NCBI RefSeq assembly: GCF_025755255.1
Contig: NZ_JALIEB010000001.1
Location: 124,001 to 188,000 of the forward strand
Direction: 5' to 3'
Origin: Roseobacter sinensis
GTDB taxonomy: Bacteria > Pseudomonadota > Alphaproteobacteria > Rhodobacterales > Rhodobacteraceae
Length of the DNA: 64,000 nucleotides
Shown here: one piece after another, positions 1 through 11,427 of the stretch
Layout of the letters: every line of letters begins with the position of its first letter
Numbering within the stretch: position 1 is the stretch's first letter
Translations under genes and position numbers: made by a program
Notes under the pieces: generated by a model
The model's input: the letters and a program-made list of their open reading frames with translations, nothing else
Databases searched by the model: none
What the model was told of the DNA's origin: nothing

Positions 1-947
1 GTCGAGTTGCCACGCTTGCGCGCCTCGGCATCGAGCGGCGAGCCCGGCGTCACATAGGCGGCGACATCCGCAATGGCAACCCAGACGATATGCCCGCCCG
101 CATTCGCCGGGTCCTCATCCGCATGGGCATAGCAGGCATCGTCATGATCCCGCGCATCCGATGGGTCGATGGTGATGAGCGGCAGGTCGCGCAGGTCCTC
201 TCGCCCCTTCAGGCCAACCGGCTTGGCCCGATCCGCCTCGGCGATGACCGCATCGGGAAAGGCATCCGGGATCCCGTGCTGATGGATCGCAATGAGCGAC
301 ACGGCCTTGGCTGCCGAGGGATCGCCCAAACGCGCAACGACCCGGGCCCGCGGCAGCCCCATCCGTCCCTTCGGCCCGGCCTGTTCCGCCTCGACCAGTT
401 CGCCATCCTGCGCGCCATGGGTGGCGCCGGCTGCAACCGTCCATTCGCGGTCCTGGCCCTTGTCGACCGGGAGGATGCGACCACCCTCCGCAGTCTTGCG
501 AAAGATCCCGAGCACGCGCAGCGGATTGGTTCCGATGCGGCGGATCAGCCGCGCTTCGTAGTGGTGCGCCTCGCCCTTGACCAGCGTGAGCCGCGCAAGG
601 ATGCGGTCACCCGCACCGAGGGCCGGGTCAGACGCCCGCGTAACGATAAGAACAGCCGGTTCGACCCCCTCGCCGTGCCATTCCATCGGCTTGGCGAACA
701 GGTCACCCTGCGCATCAGGGCCGATCACCTGAAGAACGCTCACCGGCGGCAGGCGGTCGGGGTCCTGATAGCTGCGCTTGCGCTTTTCCAGATGACCGTC
801 CGTCTCGAGCTCTTTCAGCACGCGCTTGAGGTCGATCCGCGCGGCACCTTTGACGCCAAAGGCCTTCGCAATATCCCGCTTGGCCGTCAGGGTCGGGTTT
901 TCGCTGATCCAGTCCAGGATCTCGGATTTCGAGGGAATGCGGCTCAT
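1..947 (-). CDS. rnr: Ribonuclease R, N-terminal part (gene runs off the left edge)
   Basis: Processive 3'-5' exoribonuclease that degrades structured RNA. The reading frame is open from an ATG at 947 to the window edge, about 315 residues. It begins MSRIPSKSEILDW, has a winged-helix-like N-terminus followed by cold-shock-type sequence, and enters the RNB catalytic domain with the acidic motif TIDPSDARDHDDACYA, which carries the metal-binding aspartates. The last visible residues, LDAEARKRGNST, match the following RNB segment. The C-terminal RNB remainder and S1 domain lie outside the window. It starts 6 nt after the stop of the DUF2064 gene, so it is probably the last visible gene of the dapE operon. 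Confidence 0.9.
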   Translation of the reverse strand, partial: MSRIPSKSEILDWISENPTLTAKRDIAKAFGVKGAARIDLKRVLKELETDGHLEKRKRSYQDPDRLPPVSVLQVIGPDAQGDLFAKPMEWHGEGVEPAVLIVTRASDPALGAGDRILARLTLVKGEAHHYEARLIRRIGTNPLRVLGIFRKTAEGGRILPVDKGQDREWTVAAGATHGAQDGELVEAEQAGPKGRMGLPRARVVARLGDPSAAKAVSLIAIHQHGIPDAFPDAVIAEADRAKPVGLKGREDLRDLPLITIDPSDARDHDDACYAHADEDPANAGGHIVWVAIADVAAYVTPGSPLDAEARKRGNS

Positions 948-953
948 GCTTCG

Positions 954-1553
954 TCAGGTAGCACGCGCACCCGGTGCCGTCATGCGCAAATCTCTCGCAC
1001 TGTCGACGTCCTGCAATTCATCCACAAGACGGACACGCAGACCGGGCAGCGTCGCAATTGTGTCGGAGAGCGCATGCGCGCTGGACCAGCGGACCCCGTT
1101 GAAGAGCCCCGGCGGGATTGGCGCGGTCGCCTTCACCCCGATCAGCCAGTATCCGCCATCCGGCGCCGGGCCGAATACGGCGTCCGATGCGCCCAGCCCC
1201 GCGAAGGCGCGGGCGACCTGAGACCGTCCGATGCCGGGGATGTCCGCCCCGATGATGCAGGTGTCACCCCGCCGGAAACGGCGGAACAGCCGGGCCATCC
1301 GGTCGCCGAGATCGCCTCGCCCCTGCGGTGTCCGTGGCAGATCGGCAGGCCAGACGCGGCTCATACGCCCTTCCACGTCGGGGCTGACCGCCAGCACGAC
1401 GCGCCACCGCGGGTCGCGCATCCGGCGAAGCAGGCGGCGGCTCTGATGCCGGAACCACCAGGCGGCCGGGACAAGCCCGATGCCGCGCCCCAGGCGAGTT
1501 TTCACTCGGCCCGGGCGCGGCTCCTTGACCATGACGATCAGGGTGCGTTTCAC
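954..1553 (-). CDS. DUF2064 / TIGR04282-type glycosyltransferase-like protein
   Basis: A 199-residue protein of the nucleotidyltransferase-like family (DUF2064). The N-terminal [14 protein letters not shown]-like stretch ([14 protein letters not shown] at residues 9-22) and the central [11 protein letters not shown] and GADIPG motifs are the family hallmarks; the C-terminal [13 protein letters not shown] segment is also typical. The fold resembles MobA/CofC sugar or nucleotide transferases, but no substrate can be assigned. Its ATG overlaps the dapE stop by 4 nt and RNase R follows after 6 nt, so the three genes are co-transcribed. Confidence 0.8.
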   Translation of the reverse strand: MKRTLIVMVKEPRPGRVKTRLGRGIGLVPAAWWFRHQSRRLLRRMRDPRWRVVLAVSPDVEGRMSRVWPADLPRTPQGRGDLGDRMARLFRRFRRGDTCIIGADIPGIGRSQVARAFAGLGASDAVFGPAPDGGYWLIGVKATAPIPPGLFNGVRWSSAHALSDTIATLPGLRVRLVDELQDVDSARDLRMTAPGARAT

Positions 1554-2695
1554 CCGAAATAGTCTCGAAGAACGCGCGCGTAGACGGCCTTGAGCTGCAA
1601 GATATGATCCAGGCGCACGTGCTCGTCGACCTGATGCATAGACTGGCCGACAAGCCCGAATTCGACCACCGGACAGTGATCTTTGATGAAGCGGGCGTCC
1701 GAGGTGCCACCCGTGGTCGACAGGATCGGCGCAACACCGGTTTCCGCCTCCACTGCGCGGGCCACCAGATCCGAAAGGGCGCCCGGTGGGGTCAGAAAGC
1801 TCTCGCCCGAGATCTTGATCTTCACCTCTGCCTTCACGCCAAATTCAGTCTCTATGCGGGCAGTTTCCTCTCTGATCCAGGCGCTTAGCCCGGCACCGCT
1901 GTGGCGGTCGTTGAACCGGATATTGATCGCGGCGGAACAGGCCGCCGGGATCACGTTGGTCGCGGCGTTTCCGGTGTCGACGGTGACAACCGCCAGTGTC
2001 GAGGGATCGAAATGCGCGGTCCCCTGATCCAGCTCGTGGCTGGCCAGGCGGTCCATCAGACGCATCATCGCGGGGAGAGGGTTCAGCGCGCGGTGCGGGT
2101 AGGCAGAATGTCCCTGCTTGCCGATGACGGTGATCCAGGCGGACATCGACCCGCGCCGTCCGATCTTGATCATCTCGCCCATCCGGTCAGGGCAAGTCGG
2201 CTCGCCCACGAGGCAGACGTCCATCCGCTCACCTGCCGCCTGCATATGGTCGAGGAGCGCGGTCGTGCCGTCGGTCGCATCGCCTTCCTCATCGCCCGTG
2301 ATGGCGAGGATGATCGCGCCATCCGGCGGTGCGGTGGTCACCAGATCCACCGCCGCTGCGGCAAAGGCGGCGACGCCCGATTTCATGTCGGTCGCGCCGC
2401 GGCCAAAAAGCACACCTTCGACGATCTCGGCACCGAACGGCGGATGCGTCCAGGCTTCGCTGTCGCCAATCGGCACGACATCGGTATGCCCGTTGAACCC
2501 GAAGGTGCGGGGGTGACCCTTCTCACCCCAGCGGGCAAAGAGGTTCCGGATGCCGCCGCGGTCGGCCCAGCTACAGTCGAACCCCGCTCCGCCCAGCAGG
2601 GTGTAGAGCACATCCAGCGCGCCCTCATCCGCCGGTGTCACGGAGGGGCAGCGCACCAGCTCGGCGGTCAGCGCAACGGGATCGACGGCGGGCAT
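1550..2695 (-). CDS. dapE: Succinyl-diaminopimelate desuccinylase
   Basis: Zn-dependent amidohydrolase (M20 family) that removes succinate from N-succinyl-LL-diaminopimelate in lysine and peptidoglycan-precursor synthesis. The 381-residue form starts [20 protein letters not shown]. Metal and catalytic motifs are [26 protein letters not shown] and [12 protein letters not shown]. An upstream in-frame start at 2758 is possible, but the ATG at 2695 has an AAGGAG ribosome site 8 nt upstream and matches the family start. The substrate-forming enzyme DapD lies about 1.5 kb away on the same strand, separated by two unassigned genes. Confidence 0.96.
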   Translation of the reverse strand: MPAVDPVALTAELVRCPSVTPADEGALDVLYTLLGGAGFDCSWADRGGIRNLFARWGEKGHPRTFGFNGHTDVVPIGDSEAWTHPPFGAEIVEGVLFGRGATDMKSGVAAFAAAAVDLVTTAPPDGAIILAITGDEEGDATDGTTALLDHMQAAGERMDVCLVGEPTCPDRMGEMIKIGRRGSMSAWITVIGKQGHSAYPHRALNPLPAMMRLMDRLASHELDQGTAHFDPSTLAVVTVDTGNAATNVIPAACSAAINIRFNDRHSGAGLSAWIREETARIETEFGVKAEVKIKISGESFLTPPGALSDLVARAVEAETGVAPILSTTGGTSDARFIKDHCPVVEFGLVGQSMHQVDEHVRLDHILQLKAVYARVLRDYFG

Positions 2696-2837
2696 AGGGG
2701 CGGCTCCTTTCCAGCGGGAAACGATGCCAGTCTTAGGTTTTGCAGCCGGCAGAGGCAATGCCGATCGGCTGGGAGGATCTGAGACTTGGCAGAGCCATCC
2801 GAGCGAGAGCCGCCGTCATCCGAGGCCACGGCCCGGC

Positions 2838-3191
2838 CTAGTCCGCCTCTTCTTGGGGATGCGTCCCGTAGAAGGGCTCCATCTGGGCAATGATCACTGC
2901 GTTTTCATCAAGGGCCCGCTGCATCAGCGCCCGCTCTTCCCTGCCGATCTCATGCCCTTCGGCGAGACGCTCCTCCAAAGTGCCATAGCCCGTGACGTCC
3001 AGCGGTGCGGTCTCCGCCTGCTTGAGCACCGCCACCGTCTCGCGCACCGCTTCGGCCTCGTCGACACCGCTGGCAAAGACCACGAGGCCCGCGCCAGTCG
3101 CCGTCTTCGGCAGGCCATCGCCGGCCTTGCGTCCGATCTGGACGACGAGCGTATAGACTTGCTGACGAGAGGGTGCCTTGCCGGATGCCAT
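2838..3191 (-). CDS. Conserved hypothetical protein between dapD and dapE
   Basis: A 117-residue soluble, acidic protein with no signal peptide or membrane segment. The ATG at 3191 has AAGGGG just upstream; a longer frame to 3227 would overlap the preceding gene. The sequence alternates short hydrophobic strands (VYTLVVQIG, GAGLVVFASG) with charged helices (EAEAVRETVAVLKQ, LEERLAEGHEIGREE), suggesting a small alpha/beta fold. I do not recognise the family. It starts 10 nt after the 303-residue protein, so the two are almost certainly translated together. Confidence 0.75.
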   Translation of the reverse strand: MASGKAPSRQQVYTLVVQIGRKAGDGLPKTATGAGLVVFASGVDEAEAVRETVAVLKQAETAPLDVTGYGTLEERLAEGHEIGREERALMQRALDENAVIIAQMEPFYGTHPQEEAD

Positions 3192-3201
3192 GCCCCTTGT
3201 G

Positions 3202-4113
3202 TTAGGGCTTGGCGAAGGGCACCACAACGGCTTTTTCGACCAGCCGATCCGGCGCCCATCCGGCGTAGGGGCCCCAATCCGCAGACATCTCGTAAAGGTG
3301 ACGCACCCCCGCGACGATGGCGCCCCGGGCCTTCGACGTCATCCGCAAGTAGCGCGGCGCGTGCTCTTCCCAGCGGAACGACATCCGCCCCTTCCCATCG
3401 CGCGTGACAATCGCGTCGAGCAAAAGGATCGCGGTGCAATAGGGGAAGGCGGCATGTTCGGGATCGAGCGAAACCAGCTCCACCACCTCGCTTGGGAACC
3501 AGCCGCCGTATTCGGACAGGATGCAGCTGCCGCTCAGGCAGTTGTCGAGCGCGCGCCGGTGCACCAGCCGCGTATCGCGCGGCGCGGCCTGACACGCCAG
3601 ATCGCGGATCTCCTCCGGCATCCCGCGCGCGACGACCTTGAGGACCCGCAGCAGATCATCCTGATCATAGGTCTGCAAGTCGCGGCCCTGGGGCACCTTG
3701 TCGAGGTTGACGCGCCGCGTGGTATGCGCCCAGCGGAACCCGTTCATCACCGCGGCGCGCACGGGCGACGGCCCGTCGCGATAGTGCTCCCGAAAGGCCT
3801 CCCAGTTCCAGAAGAGATCGTCAGCGCCGGCACCGCCCTGGATACGATCGGCCAGGAGCAGCGCGGTGGCCGAGAGGAACGCCTCGCGCCCCTTGTCCGG
3901 CAAGGCGGCAACCAGCAGAAGATCGGCATGGATGGCATCGGCGTCGGCGCTGGACAGCAGGCACTTCTGATCGAAGATCACGCGCCGCAGGATCTGCTTC
4001 TGCGCCGGCTTCATGCGCTCTGCCATCCCGGTGAACCCGATCGCGGCGGCCGATTGCAGATCGGCCACCACCTGCAGGGTCTGAAACGATATGGGGACAG
4101 AGGCGTGACGCAT
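3202..4113 (-). CDS. Conserved hypothetical protein between dapD and dapE
   Basis: A 303-residue predicted cytoplasmic protein that I do not recognise. It is rich in helices, with cysteines in FDQKCLLSS, LACQAAP and a DNCLSGSC segment near the middle; these could bind metal, but no standard motif forms. It is translated just ahead of the 117-residue protein. It starts about 100 nt after dapD, with a perfect 7-bp hairpin in the gap. Position in a dap gene block hints at a cell-wall or lysine link, but this is inference from neighbourhood only. Confidence 0.75.
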   Translation of the reverse strand: MRHASVPISFQTLQVVADLQSAAAIGFTGMAERMKPAQKQILRRVIFDQKCLLSSADADAIHADLLLVAALPDKGREAFLSATALLLADRIQGGAGADDLFWNWEAFREHYRDGPSPVRAAVMNGFRWAHTTRRVNLDKVPQGRDLQTYDQDDLLRVLKVVARGMPEEIRDLACQAAPRDTRLVHRRALDNCLSGSCILSEYGGWFPSEVVELVSLDPEHAAFPYCTAILLLDAIVTRDGKGRMSFRWEEHAPRYLRMTSKARGAIVAGVRHLYEMSADWGPYAGWAPDRLVEKAVVVPFAKP

Positions 4114-4138
4114 GCGCGTTCTCTAACCCATCATGCTG

Positions 4139-4155
4139 GCCGGATTGTATCCGGC
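4139..4155. repeat. Perfect hairpin between dapD and the 303-aa gene
   Basis: GCCGGAT and ATCCGGC flank a 3-nt loop (TGT). On the minus strand it lies downstream of dapD and 26 nt before the next start codon. There is no T-run after it, so it looks more like a processing or partial-attenuation site than a strong terminator. Confidence 0.5.
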
Positions 4156-4212
4156 TCCTGACCATTGCCGGGTATTCCTGGGGCAGCCCTGCCTCACACG
4201 TTAATGCAAGGT

Positions 4213-5040
<828 letters not shown>

Positions 5041-5181
5041 GAGGGCCCCCAAGGAAAGAATTAAGATGCAGCGCCTATACTCGTCCGGTGACAGAGGCGC
5101 AATCCATCTGCCGCCGAGCCATTGCATCTTGGCGCGCAACATGCCCCCCTGAGCCGGAAACGAGGTATCGGAGAAACCGAC

Positions 5182-6024
5182 ATGAACAGACCCCGCCACC
5201 CCCTGCGCGATGCGCATATGGACCGTGACGCCACCCGCGAGGTGCCCGATACGCCTCAGACCCGGGCGCCGGCCTATCGCCTCGCCTTTGCGGATGAGGA
5301 TTTTCTCTGCCGGGAGGAGCTGCGCCCGGTGCGGCTTCAGCTCGAACTATTGAAGCCCGAGATGATGCTCGACGCCCATAACATCACCAGCACCATCGTG
5401 CTCTTCGGCGGCGCGCGGATCCCCAGCCCCGCGAACAAGGGCACGGCGCGCACGAAGACGCTGGCGGAGCTGTCGCATTTCTACGACGAAGCGCGGGAGT
5501 TTTCGCGGCTGATGACGCTCAAAAGTCTCGAGAGCAACGGTCGCGAGAATGTGGTCGTCACCGGCGGCGGGCCGGGTGTGATGGAGGCGGGGAACCGCGG
5601 GGCGCAGGATGCGGGCGGCCACTCCATCGGGCTCAACATCGTGCTGCCGCATGAGCAGGCGCCAAACGAGTACGTGACGCCCGAGCTCTGCTTCAACTTC
5701 CACTACTTCGCGATCCGCAAGATGCATTTCCTGATGCGCGCCAAGGCCATCTGCGTCTTTCCCGGCGGCTTCGGCACGATGGACGAGCTTTTCGAGACGC
5801 TCACGCTGATCCAGACGGGCCGGATGCAGCCGGTGCCTGTCCTGCTCTTCGGCCGCAGCTTCTGGGAGCGGATCCTGAACTGGGACGCGCTGGCCGACGC
5901 GGGTACCATTTCGGACGAAGACCTGTCGCTCTTCCGTTTCGTCGACAGCGCGGCCGAAGCGATGCAGGTGATCGACAGCTGGAAGGACGCGCCGGCCCGC
6001 AGCGAGATTCCCGGCCGTAACTGA
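5182..6024 (+). CDS. LOG-family protein (TIGR00730 type)
   Basis: A 280-residue Rossmann-fold protein of the LOG family, often mislabelled lysine decarboxylase. Some members are cytokinin riboside 5'-monophosphate phosphoribohydrolases that release free base from nucleotide monophosphates. The signature [12 protein letters not shown] is present, together with the nucleotide-binding [16 protein letters not shown]. This is the long subtype, with about 80 extra N-terminal residues. The ATG at 5182 has a GGAG 8 nt upstream; an upstream TTG at 5122 is less likely. It diverges from dapD with a 141-nt control region. The bacterial substrate here is unknown. Confidence 0.85.
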   Translation: MNRPRHPLRDAHMDRDATREVPDTPQTRAPAYRLAFADEDFLCREELRPVRLQLELLKPEMMLDAHNITSTIVLFGGARIPSPANKGTARTKTLAELSHFYDEAREFSRLMTLKSLESNGRENVVVTGGGPGVMEAGNRGAQDAGGHSIGLNIVLPHEQAPNEYVTPELCFNFHYFAIRKMHFLMRAKAICVFPGGFGTMDELFETLTLIQTGRMQPVPVLLFGRSFWERILNWDALADAGTISDEDLSLFRFVDSAAEAMQVIDSWKDAPARSEIPGRN

Positions 6025-6038
6025 GCCGGATCAGCGCC

Positions 6039-7343
6039 TCAGCTCTCGCGGAACGCGCGCGCGAAGTAATCGGCCATGGGCTTCACAAGGTAGGCGATGG
6101 GCGTCCTGTCCCCGGTCTTGATATAGGCCTCGACCGGCATGCCGGGGATAAGGATCGTTCCTTCCGCCAGCTTCTCCATCTCGCCCTCATTCAGGACGAT
6201 TTCGGCCCGGTAATAGCTCTGGCCGGTCGCCTCATCCTCGAAGGCATCGGCCGAGATCTGCACGACGCTGCCATAGAGTTCAGGCGTCGTACGCTGATCG
6301 AGCGCGGAGAGGCGCAGCGTCACATCCTGCCCCGCGACCAGCTGGTCGATGTGGATCAGATCGACCCGCGCCGCGATGACGAGGGGCCGATCCTGCGGCA
6401 CCAGAAACAGCACCGGCTCCGCAGCCCGGATGACCGAGCGGGGCGTGCGCACCTGCATGTCGTAGACAATACCGGATACCGGAGCGCGGATGTTCAGCCG
6501 GTCGATCTCTTCGCGCAGCGCATTGCGCTGCTCCATCAGTTCCAGCTCGCGGGCCCGCAGATCGCGCAGCTGGGTGATGGCCTCCTCGCGCGTTCCGGTC
6601 GACAGCCTCAGCTGCTCGATGTCGATCTCGGTGATCCGCCCTTCGGCCTGCGCTTTTGAGGCGGCAAGCTCGCCAAGCTGACCATTCAGCCGCGCGGCTT
6701 CGCGCTGCAGGCTGAGCACTGTGCCGGCCTGAGTCAGCTGCCGTTCCAGCAGCGACGTTTGGTTCGCGAGTTCTTCCTCGATCAGGGCGAGCTGCTCGGA
6801 CAGCGAGACCTCCTGTGCCTCGATCCCCACGATCTGGCTGCGGATCTGCCCGGACTGCTTCGAGAGCTGCTCGATTTCCTGCGCCACCGACAGCCGCCGC
6901 GCGTTGAAGAGATTGCGTTGACCTTCGATCAGCTCGAGGACATCTTCATCGGTCTGGCCGGCGGTCATGACCTCCGGCTCGAAGTCGATCGCATCCGTCT
7001 CATCCCGCTCGGCCTCAAGCCGCCCGCGCCGCGCCATCAGCTCGAAAAGCTGGTCTTCCACGATGGCCAACTGCGAGCGCAGCTGCGCGCCATCGAGCTT
7101 GAGGAGCAGATCACCCGCATCCACGCTGTCGCCCTCGTCCACGAGGATTTCGGCGACCGTCCCGCCGGTCTCGTGCTGGACGATCTGCCGGTTGCGGTCG
7201 ACCTCGAAGCGGCCGGAGGAGACCACGGCACCCGAAATCTGCGTCATCGCCGCCCAGGCGCCAAACCCTCCCAGAAGCACAACCAGCCCGACAAAGCCCA
7301 GGATCAGCGGCTTGCGCGCAGACCATTTGCCGGCTTCGCTCAT
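6039..7343 (-). CDS. Type I secretion periplasmic adaptor (HlyD family)
   Basis: Membrane-fusion subunit (434 aa) bridging an inner-membrane ABC exporter to an outer-membrane channel. One N-terminal transmembrane helix (about residues 12-32) is followed by a split lipoyl/barrel region ([22 protein letters not shown], shown here by its start VVSSGRF) and a long coiled coil, roughly residues 85-285, rich in E, Q, L and R. The second barrel part includes [15 protein letters not shown]. The C-terminal [14 protein letters not shown] is typical of PrtE/HlyD proteins. Its ATG overlaps the exporter stop by 4 nt. No TolC-like gene is nearby. Confidence 0.92.
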   Translation of the reverse strand: MSEAGKWSARKPLILGFVGLVVLLGGFGAWAAMTQISGAVVSSGRFEVDRNRQIVQHETGGTVAEILVDEGDSVDAGDLLLKLDGAQLRSQLAIVEDQLFELMARRGRLEAERDETDAIDFEPEVMTAGQTDEDVLELIEGQRNLFNARRLSVAQEIEQLSKQSGQIRSQIVGIEAQEVSLSEQLALIEEELANQTSLLERQLTQAGTVLSLQREAARLNGQLGELAASKAQAEGRITEIDIEQLRLSTGTREEAITQLRDLRARELELMEQRNALREEIDRLNIRAPVSGIVYDMQVRTPRSVIRAAEPVLFLVPQDRPLVIAARVDLIHIDQLVAGQDVTLRLSALDQRTTPELYGSVVQISADAFEDEATGQSYYRAEIVLNEGEMEKLAEGTILIPGMPVEAYIKTGDRTPIAYLVKPMADYFARAFRES

Positions 7344-9076
7344 GTCACACCTCCCGCGTCGGCCGGCGCCCGTTTGATCTGCTTGTGATTCTTGACCATT
7401 CCGGCCAGCACCTCATCCTTCGGCCCGAAGGCAAGACGCATGCCGTTGTCGAGCACCAGCAACAGGTCGCATTCCTGAATGGCGGCGGGCCTGTGGGCCA
7501 TGATCAGCACCGAGCTGCCGTTCTTCTTCAACGCCCGGATCGCTGCGTTCAGGGCCTGGCTGCCATCGTTGTCGAGGTTTGAGTTGGGCTCGTCCAGAAC
7601 GACAATCACCGGGTCACGATAGAGCGCACGGGCAAGCCCGATGCGCTGTATCTGTCCGCCGGACAACCGCGACTGGCCCGAGCTGACGATGGTGTCATAG
7701 CCGTTCGGCAGATCGAGGATCATCTGATGCGCCGCCGCCTTCTTGGCCGCGATCACGACCTGCTCGGGATCGGGCGTCGCTTCCAGCCGTGCGATGTTCT
7801 CGGCGATGGTACCATCGAACAATTGCACCCGCTGCGGCAGATAGCCGATGTGCTGGCCCAGCACATGCGGCGCGTATTGATCCAGCGTCGCCCCATCGAG
7901 CCGGATCGAACCCGCGGTGGGCGCCCAGACCCCGGTCAGCGCCCGAGCCAGCGTTGATTTGCCGGCACCAGACGGCCCGATCACCCCGATGGCCTGTCCG
8001 GGCTTGATGTCGAAGGTCAGAGACTTCAACGACGCCTGCCGTTCGCCGGGTGGCACGACGCTGAGAAGCTTCACTGCAAGCTTCGCTTTCGGCTTGGGAA
8101 GCGGCGTGCGGTCCTTTTCTTCGGGCACGGCGCCGAGAAGCTCGCTGAGGTTCTCCCACCCTTTGAAGGCGCGCTGCACGACGGGCCATTGGTTCAGCGC
8201 CAGCTCCACCGGCGCCAGTGCGCGGCCCAGAAGGATGGACCCGGCGATCATCGCCCCGGCCGTCATCTCGTTCTGCAGCACCAGATAGGCCCCGATGCCC
8301 AGCATCGCAGATTGCAGAAGCAGCCGCAGAGACTTGGTCATGGAGGAGAACAACCCCGTCACATCGGTCGCCTGCACCTGCCGCCCCAGCGATTGCCCGC
8401 GCGCGGTCTGCCAGCGGGCGAAGGCCGCATCGCGCATGCCCATCGCCTGCACCATCTCGGATTCGGTGCGGATCTGGTCCGACATCAGCGTGGCCATATG
8501 CCCTGCGTGGGTGGCGCTGGCCTGTGGCTCACGCGAGAGCAGCTGGTTGGCCAGCGCGATGAGGATCAGCACCGCCGCACCGCAGACAGCAAAATATCCC
8601 AGAATGGGGTGAAACAGGAAGATGCCGGCGAAGAAGACCGGCGTCCATGGCATGTCGAAGGCCGCCATCAGCACCGGCGAGGTCATCAGCCGCTGCACCG
8701 ATTCAAGGTCGGCCAGCCCGGTCTGGGTTTTCACATCCGGCGCCACGACGGATTTGCGGACGACGGCATCAAAAACCCGGCGGTCGAGGTCAGCCTGAAA
8801 CCGCGCGCCCACCCGCGCCATGATCCGCCCGCGGGTGTAATCGAGCAGGCCCATTATGCCGTACATGAAGATCACGATCATCGACAGCGCGATCAGAGTC
8901 TCTTCCGATCCCGATCCCAGTACCCGATCATAGACCTGCAGCATATAGAGCGGCCCGGTCAGCATGAGCAGGTTGGCAAAGAGGCTGAACAGTGCCACCG
9001 CCCAATAGAGAGACCGGCTGCGTCGGCGGACGCGCCGCAACTCCCTGGCCCCGGTTTTCATGTAAGAAGTCTGCAT
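7340..9076 (-). CDS. Type I secretion ABC transporter, fused permease/ATPase (PrtD type)
   Basis: A 578-residue inner-membrane exporter that powers one-step secretion. The N-terminal half has about six transmembrane helices (for example [19 protein letters not shown]). The C-terminal ATPase has Walker [15 protein letters not shown], the signature [15 protein letters not shown], Walker [14 protein letters not shown] and the H-loop LIMAHRP. There is no peptidase C39 domain, so it is of the PrtD/AprD class that handles RTX or similar substrates with C-terminal signals. It is the first gene of a two-gene operon with the HlyD adaptor. A 282-nt non-coding region separates it from the kynU 3' end; I see no clear gene there. 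Confidence 0.93.
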   Translation of the reverse strand: MQTSYMKTGARELRRVRRRSRSLYWAVALFSLFANLLMLTGPLYMLQVYDRVLGSGSEETLIALSMIVIFMYGIMGLLDYTRGRIMARVGARFQADLDRRVFDAVVRKSVVAPDVKTQTGLADLESVQRLMTSPVLMAAFDMPWTPVFFAGIFLFHPILGYFAVCGAAVLILIALANQLLSREPQASATHAGHMATLMSDQIRTESEMVQAMGMRDAAFARWQTARGQSLGRQVQATDVTGLFSSMTKSLRLLLQSAMLGIGAYLVLQNEMTAGAMIAGSILLGRALAPVELALNQWPVVQRAFKGWENLSELLGAVPEEKDRTPLPKPKAKLAVKLLSVVPPGERQASLKSLTFDIKPGQAIGVIGPSGAGKSTLARALTGVWAPTAGSIRLDGATLDQYAPHVLGQHIGYLPQRVQLFDGTIAENIARLEATPDPEQVVIAAKKAAAHQMILDLPNGYDTIVSSGQSRLSGGQIQRIGLARALYRDPVIVVLDEPNSNLDNDGSQALNAAIRALKKNGSSVLIMAHRPAAIQECDLLLVLDNGMRLAFGPKDEVLAGMVKNHKQIKRAPADAGGVT

Positions 9077-9358
9077 CGTTCTCTTCCGTCTCTCTTTCGT
9101 CCGGTGGCTGCAGCCGCGGCTCCAAACAGCGGGGTCCGCTCAAGCTGCGCTGTCTCAGGCAGCCCCGTCCGTCTGTGTCTGTTGACCGGTCACGGCCACC
9201 GGGCGGCCAGAAAAGTCATTCGACATGGAAAACATCTGTGATTCAGGCTCTGATCCTTATCGCAATTCGGGCTTCATATCAAAGCCCTGCCGGGCGGCAA
9301 GAGTACCCCGCGCAGTTCGGCGCTCCACCGCCGCTTTGGGCGGCCCAACTGCCGCCGA

Positions 9359-10546
9359 TCAGGTCACACGGTTGGTCTTGCGATAGGCCGGGTCGTCCCA
9401 GAGCCTGTCAGTCAGAACCCGAGCCAGGATGTCGACGGCGGCCATGACATCGGTGGCGTCGAGGTAAAGCGGCGTGAAACCGAAGCGCATCACATTCGGT
9501 GCGCGGAAATCACCGATCACGCCGCGCTCGATCAGCGCCTGCATCGCCGCATAGCCATGCTCGAAGGCGAACGACACCTGCGAGCCGCGGAGCGCGCCCT
9601 CACGCGGGCTGACCAGCGTCAGTTCGGGGCAGCGCGCCTCGACCTCGCGGATAAAGAGCTCCGAGAGTTCCAGCGAGGCGGCGCGAATCTCCGCCATGTC
9701 CACGTCGTCCCAGAGGCGGAGCGCTTCTTCCAGCGCTGACATCTGCAGAACCGGCGGGGTGCCGACCCGCATCCGTTCGATGGACGGCGCGGGGGTATAG
9801 CTGGGCTCGAAGGCGAAGGGGGCGCTGTGACCCAGCCAACCCGCAAGCGCCGGCTCGGCCTGATCCGTGAGGTCGGGGCGGACATAGATGAAGGCAGGCG
9901 CGCCCGGCCCGCCGTTGAGATATTTGTATGTGCAACCCACCGCGAATTCGCAGCCAGATCCCGCCAGATCAACCTCCAGCGCGCCCGCGCTATGCGCCAG
10001 ATCCCAGATCATGACCGCGCCGGCATCCTGCGCAATCCGGGTGATTGCGCCCATGTCATGCTTGCGCCCGGTGCGATAATCCACTTCCGTCAGCAGCACC
10101 GCCGCCACCTCTCCGGTGATCGCACCCGAGACCTCGTTGGGCGCAACGGTACGCAGCTCGTAGCCCGCGTCCTTGAGGCGGATCAGCCCCTCGGCCATGT
10201 AGAGATCGGTAGGGAAGTTGCCTGTATCCGATAGAATCACCTTGCGGTCGGGGCGCATGGCCAAGGCGGCGGAGAGCGCCTGAAACACCTTGATCGAGAG
10301 CGTATCGCCCATCACGACGGAGCCCTTCGGCGCCCCGATCAGCCGCGCCACCCGATCGCCTACGCGCGCAGGCTGCTCCATCCAGCCGCAGGCGTTCCAG
10401 CCGCGGATCAGCGCCGCGCCCCATTCCTCAGCGACCACGGCCTGCACCTTCTCAGGCACACCCTTCGGCAGCGGGCCCAGCGAATTGCCATCGAGATAGA
10501 TGAGCCCGGCTGGCAGATCGAAGAGGTCTTTCTTGGGCAGGCTCAT
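9359..10546 (-). CDS. kynU: Kynureninase
   Basis: PLP enzyme (395 aa) that hydrolyses kynurenine to anthranilate and alanine. It begins [20 protein letters not shown], has the typical YLDGNSLGPLP N-terminal motif and the PLP-lysine segment CTYKYLNGGPGAPAF; IWDLAHSAGA carries the cofactor-binding aspartate. The ATG shares one base with the kynA stop (TGATG) and follows GGAGGA, so the frame opening further upstream at 10570 is not used. Operon with kynA, and divergent from the anthraniloyl-CoA operon, which would consume its product. Confidence 0.97.
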   Translation of the reverse strand: MSLPKKDLFDLPAGLIYLDGNSLGPLPKGVPEKVQAVVAEEWGAALIRGWNACGWMEQPARVGDRVARLIGAPKGSVVMGDTLSIKVFQALSAALAMRPDRKVILSDTGNFPTDLYMAEGLIRLKDAGYELRTVAPNEVSGAITGEVAAVLLTEVDYRTGRKHDMGAITRIAQDAGAVMIWDLAHSAGALEVDLAGSGCEFAVGCTYKYLNGGPGAPAFIYVRPDLTDQAEPALAGWLGHSAPFAFEPSYTPAPSIERMRVGTPPVLQMSALEEALRLWDDVDMAEIRAASLELSELFIREVEARCPELTLVSPREGALRGSQVSFAFEHGYAAMQALIERGVIGDFRAPNVMRFGFTPLYLDATDVMAAVDILARVLTDRLWDDPAYRKTNRVT

Positions 10547-11379
10547 CACAATCCTCCGCGCAGGTGCCACAGTTCGGGGAAAAGCTCCACTTCGAGCATC
10601 CGCCGCAGGTATTTCACGCCGCTGGTCCCGCCCGTGCCGCGCTTGAACCCGATGATCCGCTCGACCGTCGTGACATGATTGAAGCGCCAGCGCCGGAAGT
10701 AATCCTCCAGATCCACCAGCTTTTCGGCCAGATCATAGAGCGTCCAATGCGCATACGGATCATTGTAGACCCGTGTCCAGGCGTCGATCACGGCCTGGTC
10801 CGCAACATGCGGGCTGTCCATGCGGAAGATGCCCGCGTCGAAGCTCAGATCGAGCTCCTGCTCCAGCAGCCGCAGCGCCACATGATAGAGCGAGGGCTGC
10901 GTCAGCTCGTACTCCAGCATGTCATGAAGCGCCTTGCGGTGTTCGTGCATCTTCATCATCGCGCGGTTTCTGTTGCCGAGAATGAACTCGATCAGCCGGT
11001 ACTGATGCGATTGAAAGCCCGAGGACTGGCCCAGATCCTCGCGGAAGGCGGTGTAGTCGCTCGGCGTCATCGTGCGCAGCACGTCCCAGGCGCTGTTGAG
11101 CTGCTCGAAGATGCGCGCCACGCGCGACAGCATCTTGAAGACCTCCTGCGTCCGGCCCTGCTGCATCAGGGTTCGGGCCGAGCTGAGCTCGTGCAGCACC
11201 AGCCGCATCCAGAGCTCCGAGGTCTGATGCTGCACGATGAAGAGCATCTCGTCATGGGCATTCGACAGGGGCTTGGCCGCTGCCAAGAGCCCATCCATGC
11301 CCAGATAATCGCCATAGCTCATGTCCTTCGAGAAGGACATCTTCGCGCCCTCATCTTCGGGGTTGTAGGCGTCGGTCAT
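10546..11379 (-). CDS. kynA: Tryptophan 2,3-dioxygenase
   Basis: Haem enzyme (277 aa) that opens the indole ring of L-tryptophan to N-formylkynurenine. The substrate-binding motif [16 protein letters not shown] and the SPHVADQ/Fxxxx sections are present, as are the [13 protein letters not shown] motif and the C-terminal haem-ligand region [20 protein letters not shown] followed by GTGGTSGV. It is the first gene of kynA-kynU. The intermediate step needs kynurenine formamidase, for which no gene is visible in the window. Transcription starts from the region with tandem palindromes shared with the divergent operon. Confidence 0.97.
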   Translation of the reverse strand: MTDAYNPEDEGAKMSFSKDMSYGDYLGMDGLLAAAKPLSNAHDEMLFIVQHQTSELWMRLVLHELSSARTLMQQGRTQEVFKMLSRVARIFEQLNSAWDVLRTMTPSDYTAFREDLGQSSGFQSHQYRLIEFILGNRNRAMMKMHEHRKALHDMLEYELTQPSLYHVALRLLEQELDLSFDAGIFRMDSPHVADQAVIDAWTRVYNDPYAHWTLYDLAEKLVDLEDYFRRWRFNHVTTVERIIGFKRGTGGTSGVKYLRRMLEVELFPELWHLRGGL

Positions 11380-11427
11380 GCTGCGGCCTTTCCTTTGCCC
11401 TTTGGTGGTAGGTCCGTGTCGATTTTA

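Noticed and set aside
90-1562. Long plus-strand ORF of 490 codons over rnr and the DUF2064 gene
   Set aside because: It is antisense to two well-supported minus-strand genes and has Arg/Pro-rich composition typical of GC-rich shadow frames.
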